From a virus, in IMG/VR virus record IMGVR_UViG_3300037840_000689, positions 1-36,705 of that record: 36,705 nucleotides of DNA; one strand, 5' to 3'. Below are positions 31,515-36,705 of the stretch, piece by piece. Position numbers and translations under genes: made by a program. Every line of letters begins with the position of its first letter. Position 1 is the first letter of the stretch. The notes beneath the pieces were generated by a model. The model was not told the DNA's origin, made no database searches, and saw only the letters and a list, made by a program, of their open reading frames with translations.

Positions 31515-32919
31515 TGAGCCCGTCACAAAGATCGTCGTGCGATTCCACACCGAGATTAAATATCTGCCCGAGTAACTGCTCGCACCCAGTTCTTGGAAAG
31601 AGCACGGTCCCGTTCTTGATGTAGGGCGCGACCACCTGCAACCGGCTGCGCTTGTCCGTTGTCGGCTTCATCGCGACGACGGGAAGCATGGCCCGCTCCA
31701 TCTCCTGTATCGCCGCTTTCTGATACGCAACGTCTTCAACGAAGAATAAGTTCGCGCCTTTAAGCTCGCCAGGAATCTCCCGGACCTTCAAAAGAAAATT
31801 GTGAAACGTGACGTGCTCGTTGAACGGGTTCGGACGGATGAAGATCTTTGGCGTGTTCTCAATGTAGAACACTTCGCCGGTCACAATGGTCGTGTAGTCC
31901 GCGCCCTCCTTCTGCGAGATCGCGAGGTCAATGCCGTGGCCTTTGATTGATGCGACGGCGTTTTTCGGCGGTTCGTCGTAATAATGAATGTCCTCCGGTT
32001 TGACGATCTGTTCTTCTTCCGGAACGACTTTGAGCTTATATTCCCGTTCCCATGCAATGGCCCCGACACGATCACGCTCGTCGTCAAGCGCCTTTTGGTT
32101 GGGATACTGGGCTTTCCAAATGCAGCTCTGCCACTCTCCGGCGTCGTTCACGAGCGAGTATTCAAGAGTTTTGAAGGATTTCTTGCCCTTGACACGGGCG
32201 GCCAAAGCGTCCATGTGGAGGTTGTTAATAAGGATCACGAGCTTGCGGGTCTGGCGATCTAATGCGGGGATAACTTCGGAATTGAGCCACTGTTCGGTCT
32301 TGTCGCGGTTCTCCTTGTGCCGCACCCATTCGAGGTCTTCCGGGTCGTCAATGATGACGGCGCGGGGCCGGTACTGCCGGTGCTTCAAACCACGGATCTT
32401 CTGGCCGCGTGAGCGCGCGAGGATGCGCACGCCGTTCGAAAGCAGCATATTCTTCGCCTGCCATTCTTCCTCGCTTTCGAGCGTCGGGTCCTCGGGCGAT
32501 TGGTCGAACGCTTTTTCAAGTTCAAGCTTCCCGTAGTCCTGCAAGAGAAGCTGATTTGTTTCCAGCTCGTGCTTGATGTTCGCGATGTTGATTCCCGCCT
32601 GGAGTCCGGTGTCGGCGATCGGGAGAATGAACGGATACTCGTCCGTTTTTTCGAGCGCGAGGTATATAGGAAGGATGAGCGAGCCCCACGTTGTTTTGGA
32701 GCAACCGCGAAAGCCGGTAATCTCCAAGAACTCGGTGCCGGGGTCTTCCAGCGCCGAGATCATCTCGTCATGGAACTCGCCGGGCGGGAGATAAAGATGA
32801 TGCTCGAAATACAAAAGCCCGAAACCCTTGAGCGTCTTGCGAAGCTGTCGGCGTATTTCGGGGTCGCTGAGGAGTCCTTCAAACTCCCGCTTGGCTGTCT
32901 GTGCTTGTTGCGGGGACAT
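31447..32919 (-). CDS. terL: Terminase large subunit (ATPase and nuclease)
   Basis: The 490-residue DNA-packaging motor has both active sites. In the ATPase domain, the Walker A-like GFRGCSKTT is at 69-77 and Walker B VIIDDPED at 188-195. The RNase H-like nuclease contributes Asp331 in GIDLAISQ, Glu395/Asp396 in FFVEDVAYQ and the HDDLCD box at 461-466. It cuts concatemers and drives DNA into the prohead through the portal. The gene starts 41 bases inside the small subunit gene. Its 3' end overlaps the + strand cargo gene. Confidence 0.93.
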   Translation of the reverse strand: MSPQQAQTAKREFEGLLSDPEIRRQLRKTLKGFGLLYFEHHLYLPPGEFHDEMISALEDPGTEFLEITGFRGCSKTTWGSLILPIYLALEKTDEYPFILPIADTGLQAGINIANIKHELETNQLLLQDYGKLELEKAFDQSPEDPTLESEEEWQAKNMLLSNGVRILARSRGQKIRGLKHRQYRPRAVIIDDPEDLEWVRHKENRDKTEQWLNSEVIPALDRQTRKLVILINNLHMDALAARVKGKKSFKTLEYSLVNDAGEWQSCIWKAQYPNQKALDDERDRVGAIAWEREYKLKVVPEEEQIVKPEDIHYYDEPPKNAVASIKGHGIDLAISQKEGADYTTIVTGEVFYIENTPKIFIRPNPFNEHVTFHNFLLKVREIPGELKGANLFFVEDVAYQKAAIQEMERAMLPVVAMKPTTDKRSRLQVVAPYIKNGTVLFPRTGCEQLLGQIFNLGVESHDDLCDGLTTLLQGLVQQGLELPKIHWIET

Positions 32920-33478
32920 CTACTGCGGGAGAAATTGTTTTCGGCCTTTGTGGGAGTGTGAGGTCAATGCCCCAACGCTGGAACGCTTCCGCGATCTTCG
33001 CCGCCTTATCGGGGTCAAGCGGCAACGCGCGGTAAACGTTCAAGTCCACGGTGCCGAGCTTGCGGTCGAAAATGCCGGCGTCCATTTCAGCTTTCAGAAT
33101 CGCAAGGTCCATCTTGATGATGGTGTCAGCGGCGCGGATGATTTCGCCGGTCTCCGGTAAGAGAATCCCGTCCGCGGCGTACTCCGGCTTCCAATCAATT
33201 ATTTTCCAGAGCTTTTCGATGATGACGCGATAGCGTTCTTTCGTGATGGCGAGGCGCTCGCCGATCTTCTGTGCGTCCACGGCAAGGGCTTTCTCGCGGT
33301 TGAGCTTGCGGACTACCTTCGCGACGTAATACCAGTCAAGCGTGTTGCCCTGATTCGTCTTGAAGCCGCGCTCGGCGAGGTCTCTTTGGAGTGCCGCGAC
33401 GGACACGAGCGGGTTCCGCGCGACGATGTCGCGGATGGCGAGCTTAAGCTGATGTTCTGCTTCGGGGGTCTTGCGCAT
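32879..33478 (-). CDS. terS: Terminase small subunit candidate
   Basis: I start it at ATG 33478 (199 residues); the longer frame to 33568 would overlap the promoter and start of the divergent gene. The N-terminus is a helix-turn-helix-like helical bundle (EHQLKLAIRDIVARNP then VAALQRDLAERGF). The middle is helical (AITKERYRVIIEKLWKII), the usual oligomerisation region, and the C-terminus is Pro/Asp-rich. It is immediately before and overlaps the large subunit, where the DNA-recognising small subunit lies. The call rests on position and fold, not on a clear family match. Confidence 0.7.
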   Translation of the reverse strand: MRKTPEAEHQLKLAIRDIVARNPLVSVAALQRDLAERGFKTNQGNTLDWYYVAKVVRKLNREKALAVDAQKIGERLAITKERYRVIIEKLWKIIDWKPEYAADGILLPETGEIIRAADTIIKMDLAILKAEMDAGIFDRKLGTVDLNVYRALPLDPDKAAKIAEAFQRWGIDLTLPQRPKTISPAVDVPATSTDSQAGV

Positions 33479-33506
33479 TGCTTGGGGCAATTTGCGGTTT
33501 AAAGGA

Positions 33507-33536
33507 TTGACGAAGTAACCTTTAATACAATATAAC
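33507..33536 (+). promoter_or_regulatory. Promoter for the + strand membrane gene
   Basis: TTGACG (33507-33512) is separated by 18 bases from TATAAC (33531-33536), close to sigma-70 consensus. Transcription would begin near 33543, a few bases before the GAGGG ribosome-binding site and ATG at 33555. It lies in the divergent gap with the small terminase gene. Confidence 0.6.
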
Positions 33537-33554
33537 ACGACGTTGAGGGCACTT

Positions 33555-33902
33555 ATGAATGACCCCAATCAACCGCAAGTCGGTAAGCGATCCTTTACAC
33601 AAGATGCCGCATGGAGTGAAGAACTTGAAACTGGCGGCGACGGCCGTACACCAAAACCTCCGGAAAAACGCAAGCGGTCGTTTTCGATAGAAGCATCGGA
33701 CTTCGTCGCAGTAGGCGTGATAATTCTGGCTATAGGGGCTGTTCTCGTCGCCGTCATCGTTGCCCTCGGAATGGTATTTGGAAAGCTACCCGCAAAAGAC
33801 GGTAAGGACATCATTCTTGGATGCGTCGGCGGGGCGGCGATTTCTGGCGTGGTGGCAGCGTTGTTTGGGAGAAAGTCAAAAGCTAAACGGAAGGCTTCGT
33901 AG
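33555..33902 (+). CDS. Small membrane protein on the + strand (cargo)
   Basis: I use the ATG at 33555 with a GAGGG ribosome-binding site just upstream, instead of the upstream TTG. The 115-residue protein has a charged cytoplasmic N-terminus (about 45 residues), one strong membrane segment (FVAVGVIILAIGAVLVAVIV), a short loop, a weaker Gly/Ala-rich segment (GCVGGAAISGVVAALFG) and a basic tail. No family is known. It is driven by its own promoter against the direction of virion genes, as expected for a moron or lysogenic conversion gene. Its 3' end overlaps the opposite reading frame at 33883 by 20 bases. Confidence 0.65.
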   Translation: MNDPNQPQVGKRSFTQDAAWSEELETGGDGRTPKPPEKRKRSFSIEASDFVAVGVIILAIGAVLVAVIVALGMVFGKLPAKDGKDIILGCVGGAAISGVVAALFGRKSKAKRKAS

Positions 33903-34098
33903 AGAGTTCTTCCAAAAGGTCGCTAATCTTCTTATAGTCCGCCGCTTCCCCCACAACCTCAATTTTGATCTTCAAATGCTGGAGTTTCTTCAACTGCTCC
34001 GGATCGTAATCCTTCGTCGCCTCAAGCGTCTTGATGATGTCCTTGTGACTGACAGCCGGGGCGACTTTGATGGTGTAGGGTGGAGGGGTTGAAAGGGT
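33883..34098 (-). pseudogene. Start-less paralog of the 65-residue protein
   Basis: The frame encodes YTIKVAPAVSHKDIIKTLEA onward, ending SDLLEELSTKPSV, clearly homologous over its length to the protein at 34686-34883 (YTIKLATAANHKEIMRKL ... RDLLKDLSKK). However, an in-frame TAA at 34099-34101 leaves no ATG, GTG or TTG before the conserved YTIK. A TATAAT box at 34119-34124 on the same strand lies just upstream. Either the copy has lost its start and is decaying, or it uses a rare start codon. I list it as a likely pseudogene. Confidence 0.6.
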
Positions 34099-34193
34099 TT
34101 ACAGAAGAAATTGAAAGGATTATAACGTATTGGGCAATTGGCGCTCTCGGGATAGCATTGGTTTATTAGTTTTGAGATGAAAGGCGGTATCTC

Positions 34194-34679
34194 ATGGCGG
34201 CACCTGCTTGGCGGACGGCTACGATGGCAGCTCACCGATTGACTGCACGAGTGAACATACCTGCTCCAGGAGCAGGACTTCCGAATCCGTTCACAGTATC
34301 TTTCCTGCCCGACCCATACGTTATCGTCGACGCGACTGGCGCCCAACTCTACGAATTTGCGAAGGCACGATTCACCATCAATGTTACAAACATAACTCAG
34401 TACTCGCTGAATTGGGTGGTGACGTCATTAGGGTGGGAAGCAACGGCAGCGATAGGGGTACCGGGGCCAGACATCAAGGTCCTCATGGAAAATACTCAAG
34501 GGGGCGTCCTAGACATATGGGACGTAGGACCGCAGGATCAGCCGTGTAGCAATAACTCGACGCCCGTAGCGTATATCAATCCGAATGGCAAAGCCGGCAT
34601 TCTGAACAATCCTTGCTTAATTGTAACGATCTTGTTGCCTCAATCAGTTTGGCGGAGTTGTTACCCTCGTAAGATTTAA
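34194..34679 (+). CDS. Unknown + strand cargo protein (161 aa)
   Basis: The ATG has AAAGG about ten bases upstream. The sequence is Pro/Val/Thr-rich and probably beta-type (NIPAPGAGLPNPFTVSFLPD, KARFTINVTNITQYSLN), with a C-terminal hydrophobic strand (NNPCLIVTILLPQ) and two or three cysteines. There is no clear signal peptide or catalytic motif. It is one of three + strand genes inside the leftward cassette and is not part of the virion order. The gene is flanked by both copies of the small YTIK paralogs, which points to an insertion or duplication event. Confidence 0.55.
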   Translation: MAAPAWRTATMAAHRLTARVNIPAPGAGLPNPFTVSFLPDPYVIVDATGAQLYEFAKARFTINVTNITQYSLNWVVTSLGWEATAAIGVPGPDIKVLMENTQGGVLDIWDVGPQDQPCSNNSTPVAYINPNGKAGILNNPCLIVTILLPQSVWRSCYPRKI

Positions 34680-34685
34680 TAGGTT

Positions 34686-34883
34686 TTATTTCTTCGACAA
34701 ATCTTTAAGCAGATCCCTGACCTTTTCCATATCCGCATAGTCCCCGATGATTTCGAGCTTCGCTTTGACCTTGGAGAGTTTGGCGAGGTCGTCCGGCACG
34801 AGCTCTTTCCCTTCGGAGAGCTTTCTCATGATTTCTTTGTGGTTCGCGGCCGTCGCCAGCTTGATAGTGTACCGGTCAATCAT
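34686..34883 (-). CDS. Small charged protein, intact copy of a paralog pair
   Basis: This 65-residue protein is made of Lys/Glu/Asp/Leu-rich helices and strands (YTIKLATAANHKEIMRKL, KVKAKLEIIGDYADMEKVRDLL). The alternating pattern suggests a small alpha/beta fold. The start codon overlaps the stop of the 50-residue Cys protein (ATGA). A degraded second copy lies 0.6 kb away on the same strand beyond the + strand gene. Function is unknown. Confidence 0.65.
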   Translation of the reverse strand: MIDRYTIKLATAANHKEIMRKLSEGKELVPDDLAKLSKVKAKLEIIGDYADMEKVRDLLKDLSKK

Positions 34884-35032
34884 TTATTCGGTTTCTTAGC
34901 GACGAGCGTGAGCCAGACGACTTTCTGCCAGGCATCGCAAAAACTCCTAACGCGCTTTTTATCACTTACACGAAGAACGGTCTTGAGGCAGGAATTACAC
35001 CGATATTTCCGTTTCCGATTGGCCAGCTTCAT
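34880..35032 (-). CDS. 50-residue basic protein with a CxxC motif
   Basis: This short gene starts in an ATGA overlap with the stop of the gene at 35029 and ends in an ATGA overlap with the next gene, so it is tightly coupled on both sides, which strongly supports translation. The sequence is very basic (MKLANRKRKYRCNSCLK) with Cys12, Cys15 and Cys32, possibly a small metal-binding nucleic-acid protein. No family is recognised. Confidence 0.68.
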   Translation of the reverse strand: MKLANRKRKYRCNSCLKTVLRVSDKKRVRSFCDAWQKVVWLTLVAKKPNK

Positions 35033-35325
35033 TTCCTATTTAGCGCAATAAAGAGTTTTGCGACTGCTTCTTCGGGAGTGAAACCATCGGTTCCAACTAT
35101 TCCACCTGCGACTGGATGAGCTATCCAGATCTCGCGGAACTTTTCTAAGGACTCAAATCTATTCCCGCACGCCTCAATGAGTTCGGAAAGGGTGGGATAT
35201 GCCAATGGTTCGTCCTTCACGGTTACATAAGCTGTTCCCAACGTTTCTTCAAACGTCGGCACGAAACTCTTCGGTGGTTGAGGCCGCCCGGCATCTTTCA
35301 ATTGTTTGGCTAAATCAAAATCCAT
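35029..35325 (-). CDS. Conserved phage hypothetical protein (98 aa)
   Basis: The protein begins MDFDLAKQLKDAG and contains YPTLSELIEACGNRFESL and a GFTPEEAVAKLFIAL end. This pattern (LAKxLKDAGFPQ, TLSELIEAC, TPEEAVAxLW) is widespread in phages and prophages, but I know no function for it. It lies between the coiled-coil protein and the Cys-rich protein, with an overlap at its 3' end. Confidence 0.75.
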   Translation of the reverse strand: MDFDLAKQLKDAGRPQPPKSFVPTFEETLGTAYVTVKDEPLAYPTLSELIEACGNRFESLEKFREIWIAHPVAGGIVGTDGFTPEEAVAKLFIALNRK

Positions 35326-35375
35326 ATGAATAATGCGACTAAAGTGAGAAATCCTACGACCTGAAGGAATTGCAT
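35310..35375 (-). CDS. 21-residue hydrophobic peptide, tentative
   Basis: The short frame from ATG at 35375 encodes a nearly continuous membrane helix (MQFLQVVGFLTLVALFIWI) and stops 16 bases inside the next gene. The leader is A-rich with no ribosome-binding site. It resembles the other tiny membrane peptide (15260-15379) in design. It may be real but is short enough to be chance. Confidence 0.35.
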   Translation of the reverse strand: MQFLQVVGFLTLVALFIWILI

Positions 35376-35403
35376 GTTTGTTTTTTAACGAATTCTTAGA
35401 TGG

Positions 35404-35793
35404 TCAGATCGCCCTGATCTTATCCGCCACCAGTCTGCTGTTCGCCGCCTCGCTTATGAAATGCTTCGCGGTTTTCTCGCCTTCCTCCACGTCCACGGCT
35501 TCTTGCTTCGCCTGCTGGCGCTTGGATTCCACGATCTTCTCGGCTTCGCGCTTCTCGCGGTCGGCTTCGTATTTCTCCTGGCCCTGAAGGGTTTGGTACT
35601 CGGGCTTCTCCGATTCGGCCTTGATGTTGGCTTCAATCGCCTCGGCTTCGTTGGTGAGCTGTTCGATGAGCGCGCGCTTTTCTTTTGCTCGGTTGAGCGC
35701 AAGCTTGGCGCTGATCTCGCTCGTCGCGGCTTGCTGTTCTAATCGCGCGATATATTGCCGCTTCGCTCTCCACTTCGCAAAGAATCTGTACAT
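35404..35793 (-). CDS. Coiled-coil small phage protein
   Basis: This 129-residue protein is an almost continuous charged helix (YIARLEQQAATSEISAK, EQLTNEAEAIEANIKAESEK) and therefore a probable coiled coil. It has no membrane segment. It follows a strong TTGACA promoter and an AAGGTCG element 19 bases before its ATG. It is the first gene of a leftward transcript carrying the small genes down to 34.7 kb and possibly the terminase. It may be a scaffold-like or DNA-associated protein, but nothing specific indicates a role. Confidence 0.7.
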   Translation of the reverse strand: MYRFFAKWRAKRQYIARLEQQAATSEISAKLALNRAKEKRALIEQLTNEAEAIEANIKAESEKPEYQTLQGQEKYEADREKREAEKIVESKRQQAKQEAVDVEEGEKTAKHFISEAANSRLVADKIRAI

Positions 35794-35812
35794 GAAATGT
35801 TGTTGGGGGTTT

Positions 35813-35819
35813 CGACCTT
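35813..35819 (-). promoter_or_regulatory. AAGGTCG leader element 5
   Basis: AAGGTCG lies 19 bases before the coiled-coil gene start and 14 bases after the predicted -10 box of its promoter, so it would be inside the untranslated leader of the mRNA. Confidence 0.5.
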
Positions 35820-35833
35820 ATGAGGTTATTTTA

Positions 35834-35861
35834 ATTCTAGCGCGCCGCCATAACCTGTCAA
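35834..35861 (-). promoter_or_regulatory. Sigma-70-type promoter of the right-end operon
   Basis: The - strand reads TTGACA (35856-35861), a 16-base spacer and TAGAAT (35834-35839). It is the best consensus promoter in the window and would start transcription near 35827. Confidence 0.75.
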
Positions 35862-35883
35862 CGGGCGGGAATCCACAGGGGAA

Positions 35884-36432
35884 TTACGGGTTTCCGAATC
35901 TATCGACCGCTTTGAAAACTGCCACAATCTTCGTAATAGCACGGCTCCATCCGCTGCCGGAGTATTTTCTATGCGTACGTTCCTGATTGTCGGGGCCGAA
36001 TTCGCTTATATATCCAAACAGTCCCGCAAGATCGGAGTATTCCATAGAAAGCTGAGGCTTCTCGATTGAGTCTCCCTTTGAGTTTCTTTTGATCGTAGGA
36101 GAATAGACATAGTCTATTCCGACGCCGACCGTTTTCGGCGGATCGTAATGCTCGCCCGCGCAGATTTGGCGTGTGCCGCCGATGGTCGCTGTAATAAATG
36201 CGGCGTCAAGAACTAGCGGCGCATTACTCACCAGAATGTGATACTCCAACGTCAACGAACCATCGGCGTTTCCGAAACCGCGAAGAGACTTTACGCTGGG
36301 AATCGGTTGCGATCTAAGCCGCAAGTCGGCTTCGACGAGACGCATCGTTCGCCAATTCGCGGTCGCATAGAAAGCGGTCACCAAAATGAGGACAACCGTA
36401 AGCGCGGCGGTAATGTATCCAAGCGTGACCAT
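35884..36432 (-). CDS. Single-span membrane protein of unknown function
   Basis: The 182-residue protein has one N-terminal membrane segment (about 5-24), a short charged linker (NWRTMRLVEADLRLRSQP) and a soluble domain with alternating strands (LTLEYHILVSNAPLVLDAAFITA) that would face the outside or cytoplasm. No family is recognised. The start has no ribosome-binding site but is preceded within four bases by a GCGGTA-GTT-TACCGC dyad. Its soluble domain could be a host-interaction module. Confidence 0.6.
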   Translation of the reverse strand: MVTLGYITAALTVVLILVTAFYATANWRTMRLVEADLRLRSQPIPSVKSLRGFGNADGSLTLEYHILVSNAPLVLDAAFITATIGGTRQICAGEHYDPPKTVGVGIDYVYSPTIKRNSKGDSIEKPQLSMEYSDLAGLFGYISEFGPDNQERTHRKYSGSGWSRAITKIVAVFKAVDRFGNP

Positions 36433-36435
36433 AAC

Positions 36436-36450
36436 GCGGTAGTTTACCGC
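36436..36450. promoter_or_regulatory. GCGGTA-GTT-TACCGC dyad at a start codon
   Basis: A perfect six-base inverted repeat with a three-base centre lies in the 24-bp gap, four bases before the start codon of the membrane protein gene. It could be a repressor site or an mRNA hairpin that hides the start. Confidence 0.4.
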
Positions 36451-36456
36451 AAGTTC

Positions 36457-36705
36457 CTAGTTCGGCCCGATCTTCTCGTAAACGTCTATATAGAATCGGT
36501 AGCCGAGCTTTGCTGCGGCGATCAGCGCCGTGAGTTCCCGCGCGTCCCACTGCTTGATCTGTCGGGAGAGCTTGTCAAGATACTCGGCGGTTCCCTGGCC
36601 CCAGCGAAGATCGATTCCCTTCGCGTGGTTGTAGGTATCGTTCCCCCATGAATTACAGTACTCATTCTGGCCGTTCACGTTCTTCGGATGCCAGCGCGTT
36701 GACAT
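36457..36705 (-). CDS. Small unknown protein at the window edge
   Basis: This 82-residue protein starts at the last base of the window and is complete. It contains several aromatics (WHPKNVNGQNEYCNSWGNDT near the N-terminus) and a helical C-terminal half (ELTALIAAAKLGYRFYIDVY). No family is known and its promoter lies outside the window. It would lead the same leftward transcript as the membrane protein downstream. Confidence 0.6.
   Translation of the reverse strand: MSTRWHPKNVNGQNEYCNSWGNDTYNHAKGIDLRWGQGTAEYLDKLSRQIKQWDARELTALIAAAKLGYRFYIDVYEKIGPN

Noticed and set aside
33479-33568. 30-residue N-terminal extension of the small terminase
   Set aside because: It would run over the divergent promoter and the start of the + strand gene; the ATG at 33478 gives the expected helix-turn-helix start.

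Overview
This window looks like most of an integrated siphovirus-type (HK97-fold) prophage or temperate phage. A tyrosine integrase sits at the left edge. A short defence block follows on the + strand. A long cassette of virion and lysis genes is then read leftwards on the - strand, from about 36.7 kb down to 5.8 kb. No replication, repressor or excisionase genes were recognised, so the window may not be the whole element. Base composition is moderately GC-rich. Host clues conflict: the integrase N-terminus and the DUF932 gene recall acidobacterial islands, the lysozyme-like protein and the small signal-anchored protein recall candidate phyla (Patescibacteria), and the TIR protein recalls actinobacteria. 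These are impressions from memory, not searches. The host is best called an uncultured bacterium. Several late genes have no clear Shine-Dalgarno sequence.

Left end (1-5.8 kb): integrase, an AIPR-family abortive-infection protein, a TIR-domain protein, and a type II restriction-modification set made of an XRE regulator, a BamHI-like nuclease and a convergent beta-class methyltransferase. The dyads beside the regulator and beside the methyltransferase share the pattern AACC-N7-GGTT and are candidate operators.

5.8-10 kb (- strand): a lysozyme-like secreted protein, a small acidic protein, a DUF932 protein behind a 25-bp operator-like dyad, small membrane proteins, a calcineurin-type phosphoesterase, a holin-like protein, a papain-like cysteine protease and a coiled-coil membrane protein.

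10-19.7 kb: tail fibre, tip protein, tail hub, tape measure, two tail-assembly chaperone frames joined by a -1 slippery site, tail tube, tail terminator, gp10-like and gp6-like connectors, and a small structural protein. 19.8-22.6 kb: major capsid and prohead protease/scaffold. 22.7-27.7 kb: an unusual block of beta-rich, lectin-like and repeat proteins between protease and portal, probably surface or decoration proteins. 27.8-33.5 kb: portal fused to a Mu gpF-type domain, a zinc-motif protein, and the large and small terminase. 33.5-36.7 kb: small genes, including a tandem paralog pair.

Three + strand genes (30.6, 33.6 and 34.2 kb) interrupt the leftward cassette and look like morons. Two signals recur. 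The first is a promoter family, CACAGGC-N18-TAnnnT with an extended -10, at five leftward positions; at three of them the start codon lies where transcription should begin, so those mRNAs may be leaderless. The second is an AAGGTCG element 17-24 bases before five start codons.
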